Origin: Burkholderia puraquae
Lineage (GTDB): Bacteria > Pseudomonadota > Gammaproteobacteria > Burkholderiales > Burkholderiaceae
DNA: 64,000 bases
Assembly (NCBI RefSeq): GCF_002099195.1
Contig: NZ_NBYX01000001.1
Coordinates: forward strand, 101,828-165,827
Direction: 5' to 3'
Of this stretch, positions 30,165 through 38,437 are shown piece after piece. Position numbers and translations under genes: made by a program. Position 1 is the first letter of the stretch. Every line of letters begins with the position of its first letter. Under the pieces are notes generated by a model. That model worked only from the letters and a program-made list of their open reading frames with translations, did not search any database and was not told the DNA's origin.

Positions 30165-31036
30165 ACCCGGGCCGCGGCCGGGGCGAGCGCCGGCCGCTCC
30201 TGCGCGGACGCGAAGCGGTCGATCCGCGACGCGATCATGTCGGGGTGGCGCAGCACGATCCAGTGCGTGCCGTCGATTTCCTCGCGCACGTGGTCGCCGA
30301 GCCAGCGGTCGAGGTCGACCGACATCTCGGGCGTCACATAGCGGTCGCGCACCGGCACCAGGATCTGCACGGGCGCCTGCGCGTACCGTTCGCGCGGCTT
30401 GCGTGCCCGTGCGATGAAGTTCGCGCGGTACAGCTGCAGGCCGTTCAGCGCGTTCTTCAGTTGCACGGGATCGCGTTCGGCACGCACGCGTTCGGTGAGC
30501 TGCAGCCAGCGCGGCCACAGTGCCGCGCCACCGAGCCGCCACACCAGCGACGGCACGAGCGGCAGGTGGAAGAACGCGATGTACCACGACTTCAGGCTCT
30601 GCTTGAGCCGCATCTTCGCGCGGAACACGTGATCGAGGCACGGGCCCGAGATCGACGTGTACGACGCGATCCGGCCGCGGAACGCGGGGTCGGTCACGGC
30701 CTCCCAGCACTGGATCGAGCCCCAGTCGTGGCCGACGAGATGGAACGGCCGGCCGCCGCAGGTCGCGTCGGCCACCGCCTTCAGGTCGCCGGCGAGCCGT
30801 TCGAGCGTGTAATCGGCGCGGCGGCGCGGCGCATCGGATGCGCCAGCGCCGCGCACGTCGTACGCGATCACGCGGTAGCGCTTCGCGAGCCGCGCCCGGA
30901 TCGGCGCCCACACGGCCGCCGAATCGGGGTAGCCGTGCACGAGGATCAGCGGCGGGGCGCGCCGCGACCCGCTTACGTAGACGGCGAGTTTCACGTCGCC
31001 GGACTGGACGGTCAGCATCTCGTGGGCGCGCGCCAT
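30119..31036 (-). CDS. Alpha/beta hydrolase, epoxide hydrolase-like
   Basis: The 305-residue protein has the epoxide-hydrolase/haloalkane-dehalogenase pattern: HGYPDS (residues 34-39) for the oxyanion hole, and VGHDWGS with Asp104 as nucleophile rather than Ser. The His lies in DGTHWIVLRHPD near residue 271. It would hydrolyse an epoxide, ester or similar bond. It is last of a four-gene operon headed by a Baeyer-Villiger monooxygenase, 4 bp after the ferritin-like gene; a lactone or ester from Baeyer-Villiger oxidation is an obvious candidate substrate, by inference only. Confidence 0.9.
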   Translation of the reverse strand: MARAHEMLTVQSGDVKLAVYVSGSRRAPPLILVHGYPDSAAVWAPIRARLAKRYRVIAYDVRGAGASDAPRRRADYTLERLAGDLKAVADATCGGRPFHLVGHDWGSIQCWEAVTDPAFRGRIASYTSISGPCLDHVFRAKMRLKQSLKSWYIAFFHLPLVPSLVWRLGGAALWPRWLQLTERVRAERDPVQLKNALNGLQLYRANFIARARKPRERYAQAPVQILVPVRDRYVTPEMSVDLDRWLGDHVREEIDGTHWIVLRHPDMIASRIDRFASAQERPALAPAAARVQRTAGAGRRLNSVS

Positions 31037-31040
31037 CGCG

Positions 31041-31946
31041 TCATGCCTGCGGAACCGGGTGCAGCGGCACGCGGCGCGGGGCGGCTTGCGTCGCGTAGCG
31101 CGCGTTGGTCGCGTCGATGTTCTCGAGCAGCGTGTCGAGCCCCTGCAGGTACTGATGGTTGTCGTGATCCCACGGATGGAAACCCGGGCGGAAGTAGTCG
31201 AGCCATTCGCGCGCGATGCTCGGGAACACGCCGTGCTTCGGGCCGTACAGGTACTTCACGAGGCGCCACATGCCGCCGAACTTGCCGTGTTCGCGACGAT
31301 GCGCGCGCATCAGGCGCACGTGGAAATCGAACACGATCGTCCAGAAGAACACGGTCGTCGTCAGCATCGTGCCCGTGCGCAGCAGGTAGCTGCCGAGGCC
31401 CGGCTTCATCACGGTGGTCCATACGTCGTACGACACGGCCTTGTGCTCGGTTTCCTCCATCGCGTGCCACATCCACATCTGCTGGTAGCCTTCGACCGAG
31501 CCGTCGATGCGGTGCTCGTGGCCCGACAGCAGCTGGTTCGCGAGGATCGCCGTGTAGTGCTCGAGCGCGATCGTGATCGCGAGCTGCATCGAATGCGGCA
31601 GCACCTTCTTGAACCAGCCGAGGATCGTCCACAGGCGCTTGTCGAGTTTGTGCGCGGGCAGACCCGACGCTTGCAGCAGGTCGTTGTATTCGATGTGCTC
31701 GCGCGTGTGCATCGCCTCCTGGCCGATGAAGCCGAGCACCTGCTTCTTCAGCTCGGGATCCTCGATCCGGTCGCGGTAGTTGCGCACCGAATCCATGAAG
31801 AAGCGTTCGCCGGCCGGGAACAGCAGCGACAGCGCGTTCATGAAGTGCGTGACCGGCACGCCCTGCACGTGCCAGTCCTTCGCGCGTTCGGGCGGCAAAG
31901 CGAAACGGATGTCGCGCCGCACGGGCATCATGTTCGGGGTCGTCAT
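31041..31946 (-). CDS. PF10118-type predicted metal-dependent hydrolase (ferritin-like)
   Basis: The 301-residue protein is all-helical and belongs to the predicted metal-dependent hydrolase family (PF10118). A possible di-iron site is marked by the E-x2-H and related patterns GQEAMHTREH, ALEHYTA and EETEHKA. A hydrophobic stretch MLTTTVFFWTIVF suggests membrane contact. The activity is not biochemically established for the family. The start overlaps the SDR stop by 4 bp (ATGA), so it is coupled to the BVMO operon, where it often travels with FAD monooxygenases. Confidence 0.88.
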   Translation of the reverse strand: MTTPNMMPVRRDIRFALPPERAKDWHVQGVPVTHFMNALSLLFPAGERFFMDSVRNYRDRIEDPELKKQVLGFIGQEAMHTREHIEYNDLLQASGLPAHKLDKRLWTILGWFKKVLPHSMQLAITIALEHYTAILANQLLSGHEHRIDGSVEGYQQMWMWHAMEETEHKAVSYDVWTTVMKPGLGSYLLRTGTMLTTTVFFWTIVFDFHVRLMRAHRREHGKFGGMWRLVKYLYGPKHGVFPSIAREWLDYFRPGFHPWDHDNHQYLQGLDTLLENIDATNARYATQAAPRRVPLHPVPQA

Positions 31947-32878
31947 GATTGTTCACCTCCCTGATTGCCTGCGTTGTTGTAGGTGGCGTGCAGCGGTGCC
32001 GGCGCCGGCGTGCCGCGTGCGGCATGGCGGCGGGCCTTCGCGGCCTCGCGGCGCGTTGCGAGCACGACGAGCGCCTGGTAGGCGGCCGGCAGGATGCGCG
32101 CCATCCAGTCCCCGGCCTTCGCATCGCGGCCGATCAGCACCCGGCGCTTGTTCCGGCGTACGCCGGCGAGAATCGTGCGCGCGGCGTCGTCGGCAGTCGT
32201 GATGAAGAACTTCTCGAACGTGTCCCGGCCTTGTTGCTCGCTTGCGACCATGAAGCCGACCATGTTCTTCGAGACGCGGCTGGCCTGCGCGATGTTCGTG
32301 CGGATGCCCCCCGGATGCACGCAGGTTGCCGACACGCCGCACTTCATCATGTCGAGTTCCTGGCGCAGCGATTCGGTGAAGCCGCGCACCGCGAACTTGG
32401 TCGCGTTGTAGCCGCTCATGCCCGGTTGCGCGAAGATCCCGAACAGACTCGACGTGTTGATCACGTGGCCGTCGCCTGCTGCCTTCAGGTGCGGCAGGAA
32501 CGCTTTCGTGCCGTGCACGACGCCCCAGAAATTGATGTTCACGATCCACTCGAGATCGCTGTATTCCATCCCTTCGATCGTGCTCGACAGCGCGACGCCC
32601 GCGTTGTTGAAGATCAGGTTGACCTTGCCGTGTTCCTTCGCGGTGTCGTCGGCCCACGCGAACATCGCGTCGCGGTCGCCGACGTCGAGCATGCGCGTCG
32701 ACACGCGCACGTTCGGCGCGATCGCGCGGACGATCCGCTCGGTTTCGGCGAGGCCGACGCCGTTCTTGTCGGCGAGCGCTACCTGGCAGCCGGCCTGCGC
32801 GAGCTGGATCGCGAGCGCGCGGCCCATGCCCGAGCCGGCACCCGTGATCGCGGCGACCTTGTTGGCGAAATCTCTCAT
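31943..32878 (-). CDS. Short-chain dehydrogenase/reductase
   Basis: The 311-residue SDR has TGAGSGMG as nucleotide motif, IFNNAG, the catalytic Ser in VINTSSLFGIF and YNATK as the canonical YxxxK. It would interconvert an alcohol and a ketone, probably supplying the ketone oxidised by the Baeyer-Villiger enzyme one gene upstream. The C-terminal 40 residues are basic and extended. ATG 32878 lies 21 bp after the BVMO stop; the stop overlaps the next gene. Confidence 0.94.
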   Translation of the reverse strand: MRDFANKVAAITGAGSGMGRALAIQLAQAGCQVALADKNGVGLAETERIVRAIAPNVRVSTRMLDVGDRDAMFAWADDTAKEHGKVNLIFNNAGVALSSTIEGMEYSDLEWIVNINFWGVVHGTKAFLPHLKAAGDGHVINTSSLFGIFAQPGMSGYNATKFAVRGFTESLRQELDMMKCGVSATCVHPGGIRTNIAQASRVSKNMVGFMVASEQQGRDTFEKFFITTADDAARTILAGVRRNKRRVLIGRDAKAGDWMARILPAAYQALVVLATRREAAKARRHAARGTPAPAPLHATYNNAGNQGGEQS

Positions 32879-32899
32879 GTCGGTGGCTCCTTGTCTGGC

Positions 32900-34483
32900 T
32901 CAGGCCGCTTCGGCGGAAGTGGAGGCGGAAGCAGCGGGCGCGGCGACGGGCCGCGCGGTCGTGTCGTGTTGCGGCGCGCGATACGCGTGGTAATCGGCGA
33001 TCGAGAAGCGCGCGGTCGCCTGGCGGAAGCGCCACGTGAAGCCCGGCCACAGCGTCGTGTTCTTGCCGGTGCGCGGATCGAGGTACCAGCTCTTGCAGCC
33101 GCCCGTCGACCAGATCGCCTTCTTCAGCTTGCCCTGCAGGTCGCTGTTGAATTGCGCCTCGACGAGCGGGCGCACCTCGATCGCATCCGCACGCTCGCGA
33201 CGCATCGCCTGCAGCGCGCCGAGGATGTACTCGATCTGCGACTCGATCATGAACACCATCGAGTTGTGGCCGAGGCCCGTGTTCGGGCCGACGATCATGA
33301 AGAAGTTCGGGTAGCCGGGCAGCGTCGAGCCGAGATACGCGTGCGCGCCGTCGCGCCATGCGTCGACGATGTCGAGCCCGCCGCGGCCGATGATCGCGCC
33401 GCGCGGATACGGGTCGGCCACCTGGAAGCCGGTGCCGTAGATCAGGCAGTCGACTTCATGACGCTTGCCGTCGGTCGTCACGACCGCGTCGGCTTCGATG
33501 TGGTCGATGCCGGTCGTGATCACGTCGACGTTCTTGCGCGACAGCGCCGGATAGTAGTCGTTCGAGATCAGCACACGCTTGCAGCCGAGCGTGTAGTTCG
33601 GCGTGACGGTCTTGCGCAGCGCCGGATCGGGAATCTGCTTGCGGATGTGGCGCAGCGCGAGCTTCTGCACGTTCTTCATCAGCGACGGATGGATCGCGAA
33701 GCCGAGCACGCGCGATTCGAGCATCCAGTAGATGCTGCTGCGCACGGCCTTCTGCGTGAACGGCAGCGTGCGGAACAGCCATTTCTCGAAGCCGGTCAGG
33801 TTGCGGTCGGGCTTCGGCATGATCCACGGCGGCGTGCGCTGGAACAGCGCGAGTTCCTTCACGCGCGGCGCGATCTGCGGCACGAACTGGATCGCGCTCG
33901 CGCCGGTGCCGATCACCGCGACGCGCTTGCCATCGAGCGCATAGTCGTGATCCCACTGTTGCGAGTGGAACGCGCGGCCCTTGAAGTTCTCGACGCCGGG
34001 AATCGACGGCAGCGCGGCGCGCGACAGCCCGCCCATCCCCGACACCAGCACGCGCGCGGACAGCCGCTTGCCGTTTGCGAAGGTGAGGCGCCAGCGTTGC
34101 GCGGCCTCGTCGTACTCGGCGCGCTGCAGTTCGTGGTTCAGGCGCAGGTGCGCGCCAATCCCGAAGCGCTGCACGCAGTCTTCCAGATAGGCGCGGATTT
34201 CCGGCTGCGGCGCGAACATGCGCGTCCAGCGCGGGTTCGGCGCGAACGAGAACGAATAGACGTGCGATTGCACGTCGCATGCACACCCGGGGTAATGATT
34301 GTCGCGCCACGTGCCGCCGACCGACGCGGCCTTCTCGAGGACGACGAAGTCGGTCACGCCTGTTTGCCGCAGGCGGATTGCCATCCCGAGGCCGGCGAAG
34401 CCGGTGCCGATGATGGCGATATCGATGGTTTCGTCCAGGCCGTCGTGGCCGGGCGGACCGAAAGGCAACGTGCGAGCATTCAT
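32900..34483 (-). CDS. Flavin-containing Baeyer-Villiger-type monooxygenase
   Basis: The 527-residue protein has two Rossmann motifs, IIGTGFAGLGM for FAD and VIGTGASAIQF for NADPH, separated by the Baeyer-Villiger fingerprint FKGRAFHSQQWDHD (FxGxxxHxxxW). It would insert oxygen next to a ketone, giving an ester or lactone. ATG 34483 is preferred over ATG 34507 because GGAG lies at proper distance only from the former and the latter sits against the operator. It is first of an operon with an SDR, a ferritin-like protein and an epoxide-hydrolase-like protein. Substrate class is not determined. Confidence 0.93.
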   Translation of the reverse strand: MNARTLPFGPPGHDGLDETIDIAIIGTGFAGLGMAIRLRQTGVTDFVVLEKAASVGGTWRDNHYPGCACDVQSHVYSFSFAPNPRWTRMFAPQPEIRAYLEDCVQRFGIGAHLRLNHELQRAEYDEAAQRWRLTFANGKRLSARVLVSGMGGLSRAALPSIPGVENFKGRAFHSQQWDHDYALDGKRVAVIGTGASAIQFVPQIAPRVKELALFQRTPPWIMPKPDRNLTGFEKWLFRTLPFTQKAVRSSIYWMLESRVLGFAIHPSLMKNVQKLALRHIRKQIPDPALRKTVTPNYTLGCKRVLISNDYYPALSRKNVDVITTGIDHIEADAVVTTDGKRHEVDCLIYGTGFQVADPYPRGAIIGRGGLDIVDAWRDGAHAYLGSTLPGYPNFFMIVGPNTGLGHNSMVFMIESQIEYILGALQAMRRERADAIEVRPLVEAQFNSDLQGKLKKAIWSTGGCKSWYLDPRTGKNTTLWPGFTWRFRQATARFSIADYHAYRAPQHDTTARPVAAPAASASTSAEAA

Positions 34484-34515
34484 CCGGGTGTCTCCGATTT
34501 GGCTCATTTTCTAAT

Positions 34516-34535
34516 GTTACATTGTTTGATGTAAC
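34516..34535 (-). promoter_or_regulatory. TetR-type operator upstream of the BVMO gene
   Basis: A perfect inverted repeat, GTTACAT (34516-34522) and ATGTAAC (34529-34535), with a 6-bp spacer lies upstream of the BVMO gene. Length and spacing are typical of TetR-family operators. No TetR gene is adjacent; the nearest is more than 20 kb away and has a different operator. Confidence 0.7.
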
Positions 34536-34729
34536 GATAGTGGGTGAACCCGGAAACCGCAAGAGGCTAGAAGCGGCGCTCTAAGGGCCGGAAGCCAGAC
34601 GGGAAAAGGCTGAGCGGAGTTTGGAACGGACCACTTTCCGCATGGCGGGACGCGCGGAAAGGGCCGTCGATAGGGCGAGAGAGACAGTCGACGAGGCCGC
34701 CGGTGCGCGGCGGTCTGTTTGAAACGGTA

Positions 34730-35401
34730 TCAGGGACGGATCGGGCGGGCGGCCGTCTCATGGAAAACCCCGGCCACGATCGTGACCTGCGCGAGCGCGT
34801 AGAGGCCCCAGATCAGGTAATCGATGCCCGGAAAGCCGCCGAGGAAGCGGCCGACGCCGATCAGCGTATCGGAGCCGACGAAGATCAGGCTGCCGATGGC
34901 CGTCAGCGGGCCGCGCGTGCGGGCGGCGAGCGCGAAGCTCGCCATCGCGCACAGCACGAGCATGTAGACGGCAACCGGCGCCAGCAATTCGCCGAGGTGA
35001 GGGAAGAAGGCCGCGTAGAACGCCGGCGCGGCGATCCACAGCCCGACGAGCGCGACGATGCGCCAGCCGTGCGGCCGGGCACGCCAGCGCATGAAGATCG
35101 CGCAATAGCACAGGTGGGTGAGCAGGAACGCGCCGAGGCCGAGCACGAACGACAGCGGCCAGTCGGGCAGCGCGAGCAGCACGTCGCCGAGCACGGCAGT
35201 GACGAGCGCCGCGCACAGCCACGTGCGTTCGCGTGGCGCGGCACAGGTGCTGCCCGCCGCGAGCAGCAGGATGCCCATCGCGGCTTTCGCCGCGGCCTGG
35301 CCGGGATAGGGCGCGGCGGCGAGCGACAGCCCGTACAGCAGCGCGGCGACGGCGGCGAGCGGCCAAAGCCGGCGGTAGGTGGCGGGAAGCGTGGCGATCA
35401 A
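34730..35401 (-). CDS. Lysoplasmalogenase (YhhN family)
   Basis: The 223-residue membrane protein has about eight helices and YhhN-family features: LLGDVLLALPDWPLSFVLGLGAFLLTHLCYC and GSLIFVGSDTLIGVGRFLGGFPGIDYLIWGLYALAQ. YhhN/TMEM86 proteins cleave the vinyl-ether bond of lysoplasmalogens. TTG 35401 with CGGAGACACTCGCC upstream is chosen because it begins the first helix; longer upstream frames add only a charged, Pro-rich segment. It is separate from the BVMO operon, about 200 bp away. Confidence 0.85.
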   Translation of the reverse strand: MIATLPATYRRLWPLAAVAALLYGLSLAAAPYPGQAAAKAAMGILLLAAGSTCAAPRERTWLCAALVTAVLGDVLLALPDWPLSFVLGLGAFLLTHLCYCAIFMRWRARPHGWRIVALVGLWIAAPAFYAAFFPHLGELLAPVAVYMLVLCAMASFALAARTRGPLTAIGSLIFVGSDTLIGVGRFLGGFPGIDYLIWGLYALAQVTIVAGVFHETAARPIRP

Positions 35402-35833
35402 GGCGAGTGTCTCCGGTTTGTTGTTGTCTGCGGTGGACGGCCGCGGTCGAGGGCGCAGCAGTCGGCCATTATCCGGAAGAACGGACACGGGAAAACCGGC
35501 GAATCCTTCTAGGAAACGACCGGGATCACCGTGCACAGGATTGCCCGCCGGTGCAGCGATCGGGCAATGCCGGGCGCCGATGCCTGGGCGCGGCCGCCGG
35601 ATTTCTCCGCGCGTTGCCCCGGTTGAACCGGGGCAACGACTTCAATTCGGCTTGCTATGATCGCCGCGGTATTGCCGTTGTCGATGCGGTTGCTGCTGTA
35701 GCTGTCGTTGTTCCGCCCGGCCGCGCGACAGGATGCGCAAGCCGGTGCGAGCCCGATGAATCCATGCCGTGCCCGGCCCGTGTGCCCATGCGAAGCGGGG
35801 CGGGCTGGCCTCTCCACGAAAACAGGTCCGACC
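35402..35833. other. Divergent intergenic region, 432 bp
   Basis: It lies between the lysoplasmalogenase (minus) and agmatinase (plus) genes. Its main visible feature is a 27-bp perfect palindrome at 35612-35638. A 14-codon frame starting at 35657 has no obvious role. No gene is supported. Confidence 0.5.
35612..35638. repeat. 27-bp perfect palindrome
   Basis: Two 13-bp arms, starting CGTTGCCCCGG and ending CCGGGGCAACG, around one central base form a perfect inverted repeat. No T-run follows in either direction within the first bases, and it lies between divergent genes, so it is not a terminator for either. It may be an operator or a cruciform-forming element. Confidence 0.75.
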
Positions 35834-36802
35834 ATGACCGAACTTCTCCACGGCGACGGCGCGATCCGTCGCACGACGCCGTACGGCTCGTCGATCGAAA
35901 ACACCTATGCGGGCGTGCTGTCGTTCATGCGCCGCAACTATTCGCGCGAGCTCGACGGCGTCGACGTCGCGATCTCAGGCGTGCCGCTCGACCTCGCGAC
36001 GACCTATCGCTCCGGCGCGCGGCTCGGCCCGGCCGCGATCCGCGCGGCGAGCGTGCAGCTCGCGGAGCTGCATCCGTATCCGTGGGGCTTCAACCCGTTC
36101 GACGATCTCGCGGCCGTCGACTACGGCGACTGCTGGTTCGACGCACACAACCCGCTGTCGATCAAGCCCGCGATCATCGAGCATGCGCGCACGATCCTCG
36201 GTTCCGGTGCAAGGATGCTGACGCTCGGCGGCGACCACTACATCACGTATCCGCTGCTCGTCGCGCATGCGGAGCGCTACGGCAAGCCGCTGTCGCTGAT
36301 CCATTTCGACGCGCACTGCGATACGTGGGCCGACGACGATCCGGACAGCCTCAATCACGGGACGATGTTCTACAAGGCCGTGAAGGAAGGGCTGATCGAT
36401 CCGGCCACGTCGGTGCAGGTCGGGATTCGCACCTGGAACGACGATTTTCTCGGGATCGAGCGACTCGATGCGGCGTGGGTGCACGACCACGGCTCGCGCG
36501 CGGCGGTCGAGCGGATCGTCGACATCGTCGGCGCGCGTCCCGCGTACCTGACGTTCGACATCGACTGCCTCGATCCGGCGTTCGCGCCGGGTACGGGCAC
36601 GCCGGTCGCGGGCGGGCTGTCGTCGGCACAGGCACTCGCGATCGTGCGCGCGCTCGGCGCGGTGAACCTGGTCGGCGCGGATGTGGTCGAGGTGGCGCCT
36701 GCGTACGACCACGCGGACATCACGGCGATTGCGGCCGCGCATGTCGCGTGTGACTTGCTGTGTTTGTGGCGGCAGAAGAAGGTGGCGGGGACGCTGAAGT
36801 AA
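35834..36802 (+). CDS. speB: Agmatinase (ureohydrolase family)
   Basis: The 322-residue protein has the ureohydrolase di-Mn(II) ligands in order: GGDHYITYP, HFDAHCDTW (DxHxD) and FDIDCLDPAFAPGTGTP (DxD). Agmatinase splits agmatine into putrescine and urea. Other family members act on arginine or guanidino acids; the substrate loop after SLNHGTMF fits agmatinase, but guanidinopropionase or guanidinobutyrase cannot be excluded. ATG 35834 is chosen because the conserved N-terminus (GVLSFMRRNYSRELDGVDVAISGVP) follows. Monocistronic. Confidence 0.88.
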   Translation: MTELLHGDGAIRRTTPYGSSIENTYAGVLSFMRRNYSRELDGVDVAISGVPLDLATTYRSGARLGPAAIRAASVQLAELHPYPWGFNPFDDLAAVDYGDCWFDAHNPLSIKPAIIEHARTILGSGARMLTLGGDHYITYPLLVAHAERYGKPLSLIHFDAHCDTWADDDPDSLNHGTMFYKAVKEGLIDPATSVQVGIRTWNDDFLGIERLDAAWVHDHGSRAAVERIVDIVGARPAYLTFDIDCLDPAFAPGTGTPVAGGLSSAQALAIVRALGAVNLVGADVVEVAPAYDHADITAIAAAHVACDLLCLWRQKKVAGTLK

Positions 36803-37039
36803 GCAAGCAGGCCGAGCACGCGCGTGCCGACAGCGCGGTGTGCGCATCGCCGGATCGATGCGCCGTGTCCTGTTTGCATGCCGTGGGGCCGGCGAAAAAT
36901 CTTCGCGGATTTCCATGGGGGCGTTCGCCGACCCGTTGGCGATGTTTGCGAAACGTCAGCGGGCGGCCGCTTCCGTACGCCAGCGAGGCAGGCGTTGGCG
37001 TGTCACCGAAAATGTGCGACGACGTCATCAAGCGAAAAA

Positions 37040-38335
37040 CTATCGGCTCTTGAACAAGGCGGCAAGTACGTCGTCTTCCGGAGACGTACGATGCGGCGTG
37101 TGCGGCTTTCCCGATCGTCCGCGGGATCGCGAATGCGCCGTCCCGGCACCGGTGCCGCCTGGCCACGTTCCCGTATAAACCGCACGCGGCCTGATGAGAT
37201 CGGATTGCTCGCGCTGTTCCAGCCCGTGCGCGATCCATCCGATCGAGCGGCCAAGCGCGAACAGGCCGAATGCCGCGCCGACGGGAAGCCGCAAATGTCG
37301 GCGCAGAGCCACCAGCGCGAGATCCACGGAGGGTTTCTGGCCGACGAGCGCGCTCCCTGCATCGATCATCCTTTTCCATTGAGGATGGCGCGGCAGGATC
37401 CGCGACAGCAGATACGTCGCGCGCACGTCGCCGTCGGGATAGAGCGCATGGCCGAAGCCCGGCAGGCCATCTCCCCGGGCGAGACGCTCGTTCATTTTTT
37501 GTTCGACATCCTTATTGCCCAGTTCGTCCCACAGCGCTTCGCCACGCGCGGTGGTGGCGCCATGTCGCTCTCCCGACAGGCCGGCCAGGCCGCCGACCAC
37601 GACCGCCCGCAAGCTTGCGTTCGTCGACGCGATGCATCGCCCCGTGAAGCTCGACGCGTTCAGTTCGTGATCCGCGCACAGCACGAGCGCCGCCCTGATC
37701 AGCTCGGCGCCTGCAGGCCCGACGCCCCATGCCCGCGCGCATTGCACATGGATGGGTGCCGTATCGATCCGGGTTCGCAGCAGGCATGCGGCCAGAATCC
37801 GCACGAGATCGCCGCAGCCCTGCGCCTGACGATCGGGCGATTGCTGCCAGATCGCCGTTGGCGCGTCCTCGCTTGCGACGGTGAAGAGCGGCAGCAGGGC
37901 CTGCTCGGCGCGTTGATCGCCGTAGTGCCTGAAGAGTGTGCGAAGCACCGCCGGCGTAGGGGGAACGTGACGGCCGAAAGCGGTCGGCTCGTCGCATCGC
38001 CATAGCAGCGCCGCGACTTCCTCGAGACTCGCGCGGGAAGCGAGCTCGCGTGCATCCGCGCCGCGATAGAACAGCTGGCCACCGTCGATCAACGTGATGC
38101 TCGATTCGAGCACGGGCGAGCCCCAGTTCAGCGCAGCCTTCGCCACTTCCTTCGGCTTGCGGCCGCGTGCGCGTTGATCCGCGAGCCGGTCGACATCGGC
38201 CGCGAGGTAGCGGCTTTCACGGTGATTGCCGCACGGTTCCGCGCGAAGCAGGCCGCGGCTGACATACGCATAGAGGGTTTGCCGCGAGACGCCGAGCCTT
38301 GCCGCGGCTTCGGTCGAATTCAGGTAGTTCGACAT
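37040..38335 (-). CDS. Citrate synthase-like protein with N-terminal helix-turn-helix
   Basis: The 431-residue protein combines an excisionase/MerR-like HTH (residues 3-45, LNSTEAAARLGVSRQTLYAYVSRGLL) with a citrate synthase domain. Synthase residues are visible: the His in CADHELNASSF, GFGHALYPDGD, and the Asp in KPSVDLALVAL. The C-terminal 45 residues are polar and extended. Such hybrids are annotated as citrate-synthase-family proteins; they may be enzymes, acyl-CoA-sensing regulators, or both. It faces a CaiB CoA-transferase gene across a 102-bp intergenic region with operator-like repeats, which favours a regulatory link. Confidence 0.9.
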   Translation of the reverse strand: MSNYLNSTEAAARLGVSRQTLYAYVSRGLLRAEPCGNHRESRYLAADVDRLADQRARGRKPKEVAKAALNWGSPVLESSITLIDGGQLFYRGADARELASRASLEEVAALLWRCDEPTAFGRHVPPTPAVLRTLFRHYGDQRAEQALLPLFTVASEDAPTAIWQQSPDRQAQGCGDLVRILAACLLRTRIDTAPIHVQCARAWGVGPAGAELIRAALVLCADHELNASSFTGRCIASTNASLRAVVVGGLAGLSGERHGATTARGEALWDELGNKDVEQKMNERLARGDGLPGFGHALYPDGDVRATYLLSRILPRHPQWKRMIDAGSALVGQKPSVDLALVALRRHLRLPVGAAFGLFALGRSIGWIAHGLEQREQSDLIRPRAVYTGTWPGGTGAGTAHSRSRGRSGKPHTPHRTSPEDDVLAALFKSR

Positions 38336-38361
38336 CGTACGCAGGGGGAATCGTTCGACAG

Positions 38362-38386
38362 GTTGATCAGGATAATCAACGTTGAC
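38362..38386. promoter_or_regulatory. Operator-like repeats between the divergent genes
   Basis: GTTGAT (38362-38367) is inverted as ATCAAC (38375-38380) with a 7-bp spacer, and the latter joins GTTGAC (38381-38386) to make a TCAACGTTGA palindrome (38376-38385). Three related half-sites, evenly spaced, in the 102 bp between the HTH-citrate synthase and the CoA-transferase genes suggest one binding region for the HTH protein (inference). Confidence 0.6.
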
Positions 38387-38437
38387 AACAAATGCGAGCG
38401 AGACGATCTTTGCCTCACCTAATCATGCGAGGCGAAC

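Noticed and set aside
31949..34534. An 861-codon plus-strand frame over the BVMO operon
   Set aside because: Antisense of the SDR and BVMO genes; no family features.
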